A stretch of 64,000 bases of DNA, taken from the NCBI RefSeq assembly GCF_900108245.1, contig NZ_FNUY01000012.1, positions 1 through 64,000 of the forward strand, written 5' to 3'. Below the pieces are notes generated by a model. It did not search any database and had not been told where the DNA came from. It was given only the letters and a program-made list of their open reading frames with translations. A program made the translations under genes and the position numbers. The stretch is from Allobosea lathyri. GTDB taxonomy: Bacteria > Pseudomonadota > Alphaproteobacteria > Rhizobiales > Beijerinckiaceae. This document shows, piece after piece, positions 41,449 through 51,003 of this stretch. Each line of letters begins with the position of its first letter. Position 1 is the stretch's first letter.

Positions 41449-44400
41449 ATGGTCACGTTCACCACGGCTTCGGCGCTCGGCGCTTTCTTTCCCGCGGATT
41501 CCCAAGACTGGGTCCTGAACTTCCCGAAGACCTCGAACGCCCAGGGCTACGAGATCAAGACCGGGCTGAGCGGGGCCATCTCTCAATACACGCTCGTCTA
41601 TGATGTGCTGATGCCGGCTGCGACCATGGGCGGCTATGTGTCGTTCCTGCAGACCAATCTCAATAATTCCAACGATGGCGACCTTTTCGGCAAGAAAAGT
41701 GCCGCCGGCTATGGCATTGGCATTTCCGGCAACTATCAGGGCGCCGCTTCGCTGGACGCCTGGCATCGGGTCGCCTTCACGATCTCCGCCAGCACCAGCG
41801 CCTTCGGTAGCTCGACGATCACCAAATATATCGACGGCGTCAAAGTCGGCACGCAATCGGTCGGCGGCGGCACGCGCTATCTGATCGAAGCCGGCAATGA
41901 GCGCTTCTTCATCATGGCCGATGAGGACAACGAGACGTCCGCCGGCAAGCTGAGCAGCGTCTTCTTCGCCAACAAGGTGCTGAATGACAGCGAGATCGCC
42001 GCGCTCGGCGGCCCGAAGGCGGAGGGCGTCATGGCTGGCGCCCCCCAGGGCTATGAGGCCACGCAGTTCGACTTCGACAATGGCCAGTTGACCGCGAGCT
42101 TCGGCAAGGGCGCGATCGCGCGCCGGGGCGATACCTCGGACACGATCACGACCGCCGCTGCCGCGAACCTGCCGGCGCTGCCGGCGAGCCCCGCCGATTC
42201 CGGCGTGCTCGAAATCTCGACCCCGGCCAAGAAGAGCAACGGCTTTCTGTTCGATCCCGATATCGAAGGCACGGTCACGACCTTCACCATGGTCTACGAT
42301 GCGCTGACAAAGTCCGGAGCTGCCGCGCCCGACGCCTGGCATCGTATCGCTACGACCGTGACGGCCAATGGCGACGGCACCTCGACGATGCGCCGATACA
42401 TCGACGGCGTCGAAGTCGGCAGCGGTTCCAGCAATACCGCCGATCTTACTGTTTCGGACACGGGCATGCCGCTCTTTGCCAGCGATGACGGCGTGGATGT
42501 TCCTTCGCATCTCAACAGCTTCCTCTTCGCCGATCGCGCCATGACCGCTACCGAAATCATGGCGCTCGGCGGCGCCAAGGCCGGCGGCGTGCTCGCGGCT
42601 GCGCCATCCGAGGGCAATGTCACCCAGTTCGACTTCGACGCCGGAACGCTCGCCGCCAGCTTCGGCAAGGGCACGCTGGCCGCCATTCCCGAGCCCGAGA
42701 TCGAGCAGCCCGCCGGCGTCGCCGAGGTGTTGACGCCCGGCAGGCTCAGCGATTTCCTTGTGATCGCCCATCGCGGCGCCCAGGCCTATCGCCCAGAGCA
42801 CACGCTCGAGGCCTATAAGCTCGCCATCGATATGGGTGCCGATTTCATCGAGCCCGATCTGGTCTCGACCAAGGATGGCGTGCTCATCGCGCGTCACGAT
42901 CCCTGGCTCGCCTCCGTGAAGCTCGATGCGAGCGGCAACATCCTGCGCGACGCGAACGGCCGGCCTGTCGTAGCCAGCAGCAGCACCAATGTCGCCGATA
43001 TCGAGAAGTTCGCCGACAAGCTGACGGTCAAGGACTATGCGGGGGGCAAGGTCGGCGGCTGGTTCGTCGCCGACTTCACGCTCGCAGAGATCAAGGAATT
43101 GCGCGCCCGTGAGGATCAGCCGCAGATCCGTCCGGAATCGGCGGGCTATGACGACAAGTTCGAAATTCCGACACTGACCGAGATCCTTGATCTCGTGAAG
43201 GAGACGGAAGCAGAAACCGGCCAGAAGGTTGGCATTTACCCTGAGACGAAAGACCCGATCTTCCACAAGATTCAGGGTCTCGACACCAGCAAGATGCTGA
43301 TCGACGTGTTGAAGGCGGAGAACTTCGTCGATCCCCAGCGCGTCTTCATCCAGTCCTTCGAATTCGCCAATTTGATCGAGCTCAAGACGAAGATCATGCT
43401 GGCGGCCGGAGTGGATCTCCCGCTCGTGCAATTGGTCTATTTTGAATATCCCTACGTTCCCGACGATATCGCCTATAATTTCTCCGGCGCGCCTGGAGCC
43501 GATCCTTCGGTCTATGACGTGCTCGGCCTCAACCTTTCGGCCAGCTCGACCTATCAGGCCTTCGCGACCCCACAGGCCCTGAAGACGATCGCCGATCTCT
43601 ATGCGTCGGGCCTCGGCCCGGACATGCCCTTCGTCATCGACCTCGCGACCGGCGCGCCCAAGCAGCTTCTCGCCGACGCCCACGCGGCCGGCCTGAAGGT
43701 GCATCCCTATACGCATCGCGACGACAGCCTCGGCGCCAACGCGAAGAACCTCGTCGATGCGCTGATCAAGGCCGGCGTCGACGGCGTCTTCACCGACAAC
43801 ACCGATACGGTGGTCAACGTCGTTCTGACCTCGCAGCCGGTCCAGAACGCGGCTGGTGTGTTCATTGGCGTGCCGTCGCTCGGCGGTGATCCGGGCGTGC
43901 TCGATACGGTCGCGCCGGCCAAGGCGACCGACGGCTTCCTGTTCGACCCCGCCATCGAGGGCACGGTCACGACCTTCACCATGGTCTTCGACGTGATGGT
44001 GAAGTCCGGCGAATTCGCTGGCGATTGGAACGGCCTGTTCCAGACCAACCTCGCCAATTCAGACGATGCGAAGTTCTTCATGAAGAAGGACGGCGCGAGC
44101 TTCGGCATCGGCAAGGGCGATTATCACGGCGCCGCCGCGCTCGACGTCTGGCACCGCATCGCCGTGACCCTGACCGCCGATGGCGACGGCAAGTCGACGA
44201 TGCGCAAATATATCGACGGCGTCGAAGTCGGCACCGGCACCTACGAGACCGCCGAATACACCGTCTCCGACAAGGGCGTGCTGCTCTTCGCGGATAATGA
44301 CGGCGAGGGCGTGCCGTCGCATCTCAACAGCTTCCTCTTCACCGACAAGGCGATGAGCGCGGCCGAGATCGGCGCGCTCGGGGGAGCCAAGGTCGGCGGC

Positions 44401-47400
44401 GTTCTCACAGTCGAGGCTGTGCAGGGCAATGCCAGCCAGTTCGACTTCACCGCCGGGGCGCTCACGGCCAGCTTCGGCAAGGGCACGATCGCAGTGGCGC
44501 CCGCCATCGCGCCTGAGACGCCGGTGCCCGGCGCCCAGTCGGTTACGTTCGGCACGACGACGGCCCTCGGCCTGCCTGCCCTTCCGGATGGCGAGGGCAG
44601 CGCGCTCAGCGCTCCGCGCTTCGATCCGGAATACGGTCTCGCGCTGAAGCCAGGCTTCGCACCGCAGGATGGCGGCACCAATTTCGACAGCTATACCGTT
44701 GTCTACGACCTCTATCTGCCGAAGCAGCTCGGGCTCGGCTCGATCTTCCAGAGCGATCTCAGCAATCGCAGCGATGGCGATCTCTGGCTCGGCTTCCGCG
44801 ACGGCTTTGCTGTCCTCGGCACCGACAATCAGGACGAAGGTCAGATCACGGTCAATGCCTGGCATCGCGTGGCCTTCACGGTCGAGCGCGTCGGCAACGG
44901 CCCGAGCTTCACGCTGACGAAATATGTCGACGGCGCGAAGATCGGTCAGCAGGTCGTCACGGGCGACTACGAAGTCAGCGCCAACGGCATGCTGCTCTTC
45001 GCCGATGACAGCGGCGAAACCTCGCTCTTCTCGCTGTCTTCAGTCGCCTTCGTCGAGAAGGCGTTGAGCGAGGCCGAGGTCACCGCGCTCGGCGGCCCGA
45101 CCGTCGCCGGTCCCTTCACGAAGCCGATAGAGGGCGTGAACGGTGTCCAGTTCGATTTCAGCAAGGGCAACTTCGCGCCGAGCTTCGGCACCGGCAGCCT
45201 GATCGCCCGCGCCCCGGAGGTCACGACGCCGCTGGAACCGGTGGTGCTGAAGGTTATCGCCCCGATCAAGGACCTGCTGGTCACGCCCACCAGCGATGAC
45301 ATGGTCATCGACCTGGCTGGCGTCTTCAACGGCACTGGCCTGACCTACAAGGTCGAGACGGCCGAAGGCCGGGTGGTGAATGCCTCGGTTGCAGACGGCA
45401 AGCTGACGCTCGACTTCGGTGGGCTCGGCCATTCAGACCTGCGCATCACCGCGACGGATGCCGAGGGGCATTCCGCCGCCGACGTCTTCCGCGTCCGCGT
45501 CGCCGGGCCCAACGCCTATACGGTCGCGGTGCTGCCCGACACGCAGGACTATACCGACAATGCGCAGCGCGCGCCGATCTTCGGCAGCATGACGCAATGG
45601 CTCGCCGATCAGCAGGACAGCCGCAACATCCAGTTCGCCATCCATGTCGGCGACATCACTCAGAACAACCGTCCGGAGCAGTGGGACGTCGCCGAGTCGG
45701 CCCTGCGCACGCTCGACGGCAAGATCCCGTATTCGCTGCTGCCCGGCAATCACGACCAGGCTGATGGCGGCTCGGCCGCCAATCACAGCTCGGTCTATCT
45801 CGACCAGCGCTTCTCGCCGACCAAGCAGGAGGAGGTCGCTCCCGGGAATTTCGGCGGCGCCTATGACCAGGAAAGCTCGAGCGCGCGCAATACCTACTCG
45901 ACCTTCTCCGGCACGGACGGCACGAAGTGGCTGGTCCTGTCGATGGAGTTCGGACCGCGCGACGACGTGATCCGCTGGGCTGGCGACGTGATCGAGAAGA
46001 ATCTCGACCATCGCATCATCCTGGTCTCGCATTCGCTCACGGACTATGCGGGCCGTCACGATCCGCTCGGCCTGGCGCTTTATGACGAAGGCGCCGGCTA
46101 TGACTACGGCATCGGCAAGGACCCGCAGGGGGCCAATGACGGCGAGACGGTCTATCGCGAACTTTCGGCCAAATATCCGAATATCGTGATGACCTTCTCC
46201 GGTCATATCTTCGGCGACGGCGCCGAGACCAATGTCAGCTACTCGCAATACGGCAACCCGGTCTTCGAGATGCTGGTCAACTACCAGAACGGTATTTCGC
46301 GCGAGATCACCGGCAATGGCGACGAATCCAAGGGCAATAATGGCGGCAACGGCGCCATGCGCCTCGTCACCATCGATCCCGACAACAAGACCGTTTCCAC
46401 CGAGACCTATTTCACAGTCTTCGACGACTATCTCGACGGCTATCGCGTCAAGCCCGAGCTCGATCGCGACGGCCTGACCGGTTCCTATCGCGGCCACCAG
46501 GAGACCTTCACCGGCGTCGATCTTGGCACGCCCACGCTCTATGCCATGGCCAAGGCGGGTGATGATCTCGTCGTCGCTGCGGCGGATGGCCAGACGAAGG
46601 CGCAGGTCGGGCTCGATGCCTCGAAATCGCTCAATCCGAAATCCGAGGCGCTCAGCTATGAATGGCACGATGCGGATGGCGACGTCGTCGCCACCGGCGT
46701 CAAGACGAATGCAGCACTGGGTCTCGGCAAGCATGAGCTGACGCTGAAGGTTACCGACGCCGCAGGCGTGGTCACCTCGGACAAGGTCGAAATCGTGGTG
46801 CGCGGCAGCGAGACGCTGCTCGTCGAGACCTTCAACGATGGCACGGCGGATGGCTGGGCTCCGGCCCAGGCGGCAGCGGTCACCAAGAAGATCGTCATCG
46901 ATACCGCCGCAAAACTCGGCATCCCCGGCCTCTCGGCCGACGATAAGATCGCGTTTGTTCCGGCCCTGGCCAAGGAGGACAAGCTCGTCCTGGTCCCGCC
47001 GGCCGGCGTGCCTTCGCTGAAGGTCGGCGATTATGCCCTGGTCTTCGACATCTATGTCCCCTCGGCGACGGCGAGCGAATACACGGCGCTGGTGCAGACC
47101 GACACCAGCAATGGCAGCGATGGCGAAATCTTCATCAAGAAGACCGGCGCGACCACCGGCGCCATCGGCATCTCCGGACAATATGAGGGCACATTCCAGT
47201 TCGATGCCTGGCAGCGGCTCGCCTTCGTGTTCGATGTCGAGGGCAGCCAGATCAAGCTGTCCAAATACATCAACGGCACCAAGGTCGGCACGCAGATGGT
47301 CGACAAGGATCGCTTCTCGATCGACCTGTCGAAGGGAGCGCTGCTGTTCTCGGACGAGGATGGCGAGACCTCGCCGCTCTATCTGTCGAATGCCTATGCG

Positions 47401-50400
47401 ACCTCGAGCATCAGCATAACCCAGGCTCTTTTCGGTTCGGCGGCGTCCTCGCCTTCGCTGACGGACGAGCAGGTCAAGGATCTCGGCGGCCCCTCGGCCG
47501 GCGGGATCAAGCCGGGCACCTCCAATCAGTTCTCCGGCGGCTTCGATTTCCAGGACGGCTCCCTCTCGCCGGCCGGACAGGCGTTCTCGCTGGACTTCGT
47601 CCCCGCCGGCGGCAATGGCAGCTCCGCCCAGAACAATTTCCTGCTGAAGGGCACGGTGTTTTCGCGGCCCACCGCCGAGGCCGGGCTTGCCGCGCCTGAA
47701 GCGGCGCTGTGGGAGATGTCGGACTCCAAGAACAACAAGCTGCTCTGGACAGGCGCGGGATCGCAGGACTGGTCGGACTATGTCGTCGAGGCCGGTCTGA
47801 CCTCGATGGATAACGACGCGATCGGCCTGGTGTTCTACTATCAGGACGACAACAACCATTACCGCTTTACGATGAATGGCGAGACCAACCGCCGCGAACT
47901 GGTCAAGGTTCAGAACGGGGTCGAAACCATCCTCGCCTCCACCGAGATGGGCTACCAGTTCAATGTCGAACTGAAGCTCAAGATCGCGGTGGTCGGCAAC
48001 GCCATCAATGTCTTCCTCGGTGACCGCAACGTCTTCGACGGCCCGGTGGTCGATGCCGCAAACCCGCTCGCCAGGGGTACGATCGGCCTCTATTCCAGCG
48101 AGCAGCGCAGCTCGATCTTCGACGATGTCGTTGTCACCCGCGTCGGCCTGTCCGCCGAGGCCGGAGTCGACCAGCGCGTCCTCGATCTCGATGGCAATGG
48201 CAAAGCGAGCGTGACGCTCGACGGTGACGGGTCCTTCGGCCGCTCCAACATCACCTCCTGGCGTTGGACGGATGAGCACGGCAATGAGATCGCCACCGGC
48301 AAGAACCCGGTCGTCGATCTCACGACAGGCCTGAACAAGCTGACGCTGACGGTGACCGACGCCGCCGGCAACGCTTCGACGGATCGCGTCGATGTCGAGG
48401 TCGTCGCGCAGAACCGGATCCTCGTCTCCGACAGCTTCTCATCGGCCCAGTCGCTCGCGAAATGGACCGTCGTCGATGAAGGCGAGATGGGTGGCATCGG
48501 GCCGGAGGGGACATCTTCGGAATGGCTGGTCAGCGAAGGCGTCCTCAAGCAGACCACCGATCTGCAAAGCCGCGAGCTCACCTGGAATGGCGCGTCCAAC
48601 GCCGATTACTGGAAGCGCGGCTGGAGCCCGCTCGGCGACGGCGTGAATGTGCTGCGCACCGGCACCTATGCGCTCTACAACGACCCGAAGGCGCTCATTT
48701 GGGATGATTATTCCATCGAGGCGACGATCAAGACGCCAGACGATGACGGCCTCGGCTTCCTGTTCCACTACACGGACGCGAAGAACTACTACAAACTCGA
48801 ACTCGATGCTGAAGGCATGCTCGACCGTGCGCCCGGCAACGGCGCCGGCAGCATCTTCAACCTGATCCGCATGCGGGCTGGCGTAGAGGAAATCCTGGGG
48901 CAGGTTCCCGGCAAATACGAACCGGGCAAGGCCTTCACCTTGCGGGTCGACATCATCGCCAACAAGATCACGGCCTTCCTCAATGGCGAAGCCATCTATG
49001 CCTATGCCATCGAGGATCACGGCAATGAGAAGGGCACCTTCGGGCTCTATTCCTGGGGCAATCAGGGTCTCAGCTTCGACGACGTCACGGTCGTCGACCT
49101 CACCCCGGTCGTGGCGGCCCCGATCCTGGCCGGCACCGAAGGCGATGACATCATCAGCGGCAGCGCCGGCGACGAGGTGATCCGCGGGCTGGACGGCGAC
49201 GATGCGCTCGCTGGCGGGGCCGGCAATGACCGGATCGAAGGCGGCGCGGGCGACGACACGCTCGACGGCGGCGACGGTAATGACCGCATCGAAGGCGGCG
49301 CCGGCGATGACGTCATCAGCGGCGGCAACGGGGCCGACCTGATCTTCGGCGGCGAGGGCGACGACCGGATCGACGCCGGCGCCGGTGACGATACGATCGA
49401 GCTCGTGATCGCGGCTGGCGCGCCGGCTTTGATCGATGGCGGGGAGGGCTCCGACAGCCTCATCCTCTCGGGCACCGGCACGCTCGACACCGTCACCGGC
49501 GTCGAGCACCTGGTGGTCGGCTCCGGCAGCTGGTCGGTTGCGGCAAGCGAGGCTTTTGACGACATCCGCGTCAAGGCCGGCGCGGTTCTCGCCAGCACGG
49601 CGGTGTTGACCGGCAGCCATCGCCTGACGGTCGAGGCCGGCGCCACGGTCGCGGCGGTGGCGCTCAGCGGCGCGCTCGATGGCGCGAAGCTCGACAATGC
49701 CGGCGCGATCAGCGGCGGCATCGCTGCCGATGCGACCGCGACCGGCACGCTGACGCTGGTCAATAGCGGCAGGATCGCCGGCGGCATCGTCACCGGTGCC
49801 GGCGACGACAGCGTCACGCTGCTGGAGGGCTCGGCGGTGACCGGCGCGATCGCGCTCGGCGCCGGCCAGGACGTCTTCACCGGCTCGTCGGGCAACGAGA
49901 CGGTCGATGGCGGCGCCGGCGATGACGTGCTGAAGGGCGCGGGCGGCGACGATACGATCGCGGGCGGGGCGGGCTTCGATACGCTCGATCTTTCCGACGC
50001 GACCGGTTCGGTGAGCGTGAACTGGCAGGCGGGCACGGCCTCGGGAGGCGGCATCGGCAACGATCGCTTCACCGGCATCGAGAGCGTGCGGCTCGGTTCG
50101 GGCGACGATCAGCTGCGCGGCAGCGCGGCTGACGAGGTCGTCGATGGCGGCGCGGGCAAGGACACGCTCGATGCCGGCTCGGGCAACGACGTCATCGCGG
50201 GCGGCGCCGGCGACGACGCGCTCAGGGGCGGCTCGGGCGACGATGCGCTCGAGGGCGGCGACGGCAAGGACCTGCTCGAAGGCGGCTCCGGCAACGACCG
50301 GCTCTCGGGCGGCGCCGGCGAGGACGACCTCAGGGGCGGCTCGGGCGACGACCGGATCAACGGCGGCGCCGGCAACGACCGGCTCTCCGGCGGCTCCGGC

Positions 50401-50643
50401 CACGACGTCTTCGTCTTCGAAAAGGGCTTTGGCCGCGACGTGATCAGCGACTTCCAGGCCAGCGGCAGCAGTGCCGACCAGCTCGAATTCGCCACGAGCC
50501 TGCTTGCCGACTACGCCGCCTTCACCGCGGCGGCGACGCAGGCCGGACGCGACGTCGTCATCACGCTGGACGCCGAGACCGCGCTGACCCTGACCAATGT
50601 CACGCTCGCCTCGCTCCAGGCCGACGACTTCCGCTTCGTCTGA
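41449..50643 (+). CDS. Giant RTX protein with GDPD-type and calcineurin-like phosphoesterase domains
   Basis: 3064 residues, no signal peptide. LamG-like (concanavalin-type) modules occur at about nt 41450-42110, 42170-42680, 43870-44500, 44530-45200 and 46820-47560, each ending in a '..FDF..G.L.ASFGKG..' phrase. A glycerophosphodiester phosphodiesterase domain (about 42730-43830) has VIAHRGAQAYRPEHTLEAY with His441/Arg442, Glu468/Asp470 and His483. A metallophosphoesterase domain (about 45520-46480) has PDTQ Asp1364, GDITQNN Asp1402, GNHDQ Asn1434/His1435, His1528 and GHIF His1586. Two PKD-like modules and two further beta-sandwich modules follow, then two blocks of calcium-binding GGxGxDxxx nonapeptides (about 49190-49400 and 49890-50420) and an RTX C-terminus. 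The layout points to type I secretion of a phosphate-releasing enzyme. No secretion ABC or membrane-fusion gene is adjacent. Confidence 0.9.
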   Translation: MVTFTTASALGAFFPADSQDWVLNFPKTSNAQGYEIKTGLSGAISQYTLVYDVLMPAATMGGYVSFLQTNLNNSNDGDLFGKKSAAGYGIGISGNYQGAASLDAWHRVAFTISASTSAFGSSTITKYIDGVKVGTQSVGGGTRYLIEAGNERFFIMADEDNETSAGKLSSVFFANKVLNDSEIAALGGPKAEGVMAGAPQGYEATQFDFDNGQLTASFGKGAIARRGDTSDTITTAAAANLPALPASPADSGVLEISTPAKKSNGFLFDPDIEGTVTTFTMVYDALTKSGAAAPDAWHRIATTVTANGDGTSTMRRYIDGVEVGSGSSNTADLTVSDTGMPLFASDDGVDVPSHLNSFLFADRAMTATEIMALGGAKAGGVLAAAPSEGNVTQFDFDAGTLAASFGKGTLAAIPEPEIEQPAGVAEVLTPGRLSDFLVIAHRGAQAYRPEHTLEAYKLAIDMGADFIEPDLVSTKDGVLIARHDPWLASVKLDASGNILRDANGRPVVASSSTNVADIEKFADKLTVKDYAGGKVGGWFVADFTLAEIKELRAREDQPQIRPESAGYDDKFEIPTLTEILDLVKETEAETGQKVGIYPETKDPIFHKIQGLDTSKMLIDVLKAENFVDPQRVFIQSFEFANLIELKTKIMLAAGVDLPLVQLVYFEYPYVPDDIAYNFSGAPGADPSVYDVLGLNLSASSTYQAFATPQALKTIADLYASGLGPDMPFVIDLATGAPKQLLADAHAAGLKVHPYTHRDDSLGANAKNLVDALIKAGVDGVFTDNTDTVVNVVLTSQPVQNAAGVFIGVPSLGGDPGVLDTVAPAKATDGFLFDPAIEGTVTTFTMVFDVMVKSGEFAGDWNGLFQTNLANSDDAKFFMKKDGASFGIGKGDYHGAAALDVWHRIAVTLTADGDGKSTMRKYIDGVEVGTGTYETAEYTVSDKGVLLFADNDGEGVPSHLNSFLFTDKAMSAAEIGALGGAKVGGVLTVEAVQGNASQFDFTAGALTASFGKGTIAVAPAIAPETPVPGAQSVTFGTTTALGLPALPDGEGSALSAPRFDPEYGLALKPGFAPQDGGTNFDSYTVVYDLYLPKQLGLGSIFQSDLSNRSDGDLWLGFRDGFAVLGTDNQDEGQITVNAWHRVAFTVERVGNGPSFTLTKYVDGAKIGQQVVTGDYEVSANGMLLFADDSGETSLFSLSSVAFVEKALSEAEVTALGGPTVAGPFTKPIEGVNGVQFDFSKGNFAPSFGTGSLIARAPEVTTPLEPVVLKVIAPIKDLLVTPTSDDMVIDLAGVFNGTGLTYKVETAEGRVVNASVADGKLTLDFGGLGHSDLRITATDAEGHSAADVFRVRVAGPNAYTVAVLPDTQDYTDNAQRAPIFGSMTQWLADQQDSRNIQFAIHVGDITQNNRPEQWDVAESALRTLDGKIPYSLLPGNHDQADGGSAANHSSVYLDQRFSPTKQEEVAPGNFGGAYDQESSSARNTYSTFSGTDGTKWLVLSMEFGPRDDVIRWAGDVIEKNLDHRIILVSHSLTDYAGRHDPLGLALYDEGAGYDYGIGKDPQGANDGETVYRELSAKYPNIVMTFSGHIFGDGAETNVSYSQYGNPVFEMLVNYQNGISREITGNGDESKGNNGGNGAMRLVTIDPDNKTVSTETYFTVFDDYLDGYRVKPELDRDGLTGSYRGHQETFTGVDLGTPTLYAMAKAGDDLVVAAADGQTKAQVGLDASKSLNPKSEALSYEWHDADGDVVATGVKTNAALGLGKHELTLKVTDAAGVVTSDKVEIVVRGSETLLVETFNDGTADGWAPAQAAAVTKKIVIDTAAKLGIPGLSADDKIAFVPALAKEDKLVLVPPAGVPSLKVGDYALVFDIYVPSATASEYTALVQTDTSNGSDGEIFIKKTGATTGAIGISGQYEGTFQFDAWQRLAFVFDVEGSQIKLSKYINGTKVGTQMVDKDRFSIDLSKGALLFSDEDGETSPLYLSNAYATSSISITQALFGSAASSPSLTDEQVKDLGGPSAGGIKPGTSNQFSGGFDFQDGSLSPAGQAFSLDFVPAGGNGSSAQNNFLLKGTVFSRPTAEAGLAAPEAALWEMSDSKNNKLLWTGAGSQDWSDYVVEAGLTSMDNDAIGLVFYYQDDNNHYRFTMNGETNRRELVKVQNGVETILASTEMGYQFNVELKLKIAVVGNAINVFLGDRNVFDGPVVDAANPLARGTIGLYSSEQRSSIFDDVVVTRVGLSAEAGVDQRVLDLDGNGKASVTLDGDGSFGRSNITSWRWTDEHGNEIATGKNPVVDLTTGLNKLTLTVTDAAGNASTDRVDVEVVAQNRILVSDSFSSAQSLAKWTVVDEGEMGGIGPEGTSSEWLVSEGVLKQTTDLQSRELTWNGASNADYWKRGWSPLGDGVNVLRTGTYALYNDPKALIWDDYSIEATIKTPDDDGLGFLFHYTDAKNYYKLELDAEGMLDRAPGNGAGSIFNLIRMRAGVEEILGQVPGKYEPGKAFTLRVDIIANKITAFLNGEAIYAYAIEDHGNEKGTFGLYSWGNQGLSFDDVTVVDLTPVVAAPILAGTEGDDIISGSAGDEVIRGLDGDDALAGGAGNDRIEGGAGDDTLDGGDGNDRIEGGAGDDVISGGNGADLIFGGEGDDRIDAGAGDDTIELVIAAGAPALIDGGEGSDSLILSGTGTLDTVTGVEHLVVGSGSWSVAASEAFDDIRVKAGAVLASTAVLTGSHRLTVEAGATVAAVALSGALDGAKLDNAGAISGGIAADATATGTLTLVNSGRIAGGIVTGAGDDSVTLLEGSAVTGAIALGAGQDVFTGSSGNETVDGGAGDDVLKGAGGDDTIAGGAGFDTLDLSDATGSVSVNWQAGTASGGGIGNDRFTGIESVRLGSGDDQLRGSAADEVVDGGAGKDTLDAGSGNDVIAGGAGDDALRGGSGDDALEGGDGKDLLEGGSGNDRLSGGAGEDDLRGGSGDDRINGGAGNDRLSGGSGHDVFVFEKGFGRDVISDFQASGSSADQLEFATSLLADYAAFTAAATQAGRDVVITLDAETALTLTNVTLASLQADDFRFV
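49190..50420 (+). repeat. RTX nonapeptide-repeat coding blocks
   Basis: Tandem 27-nt units encoding GGxGxDxxx (for example GGAGNDRIE, GGAGDDTLD, GGDGNDRIE) form two blocks, split by a beta-rich insert without the motif at about 49400-49880 (VEAGATVAAVALSGALDGAKL). Each unit builds one turn of a parallel beta-roll that binds Ca2+ outside the cell. Confidence 0.85.
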
Positions 50644-50718
50644 CCAAGCATTCGTCTGACGAAGCCTTGGCCCGGCGCTCGCGCCGGGCCCGGACACCAC
50701 GACCAGCAACGCAACAGG

Positions 50719-50745
50719 AAGGGGCGCCCGAAAGGCGCCCCTTTT
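50719..50745 (+). terminator. Rho-independent terminator of the RTX gene
   Basis: Stem GGGGCGCC (50721-50728) / GGCGCCCC (50734-50741) with loop CGAAA, flanked by AA/TT pairing and followed by TTTT. It lies 76 nt after the stop codon of the giant gene. The clearest intrinsic terminator in the window. Confidence 0.85.
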
Positions 50746-50899
50746 CAGATCATGTTGGGTTTTCGTGGAAACGCGAGTCATTCCGGCCGGAGCGCAGAGT
50801 CGGGATCCTCGCCGGAACGTTGACCGCAAGCACTCCGGCATGGATCCCGGGTCAAGCCCGGGATGACGGCGTGTGTCCGAGTGAAATCAGCATGCTCCA
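50746..50899. other. Spacer with short intergenic repeats
   Basis: No gene. It includes a small palindromic unit, ATCCCGGGTCAAGCCCGGGAT at 50843-50863 (CATGGATCCCGG... context), a type of sequence often scattered between genes in this order. Confidence 0.4.
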
Positions 50900-51003
50900 G
50901 ATCATCGGACCGGATATCGTATCCGGCCCGACGATCTAGCTCTTTGTTTTTGCATCGGCTTTTTCCGAAAACCGCATCCCACTTTTCGGGCCGATGCTCT
51001 AGC
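50900..51003. repeat. Dispersed structured intergenic repeat, copy 1
   Basis: A hairpin (arms 50900-50916 and 50920-50936, 17 nt each with a 3-nt loop) is followed by a conserved segment ending TTTTCGGGCCGATGCTCTAGC. A second copy in inverse orientation lies at 62330-62431. The terminal CTAG supplies the stop codon of the beta-propeller gene on the minus strand. Confidence 0.75.

Noticed and set aside
49190..50420. Regular 27-nt repeat considered as a CRISPR or satellite array
   Set aside because: The units encode GGxGxDxxx in frame with third-position variation, which is an RTX protein repeat; there are no unique spacers.
41077..50841. Very long open frames on the minus strand (41077-43716, 45433-48279, 48439-50841)
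   Set aside because: They mirror the repetitive giant plus-strand gene, have Glu/Arg/Gly/Ala-skewed composition with no domain, and arise because its codons have few stops in the antisense frame.
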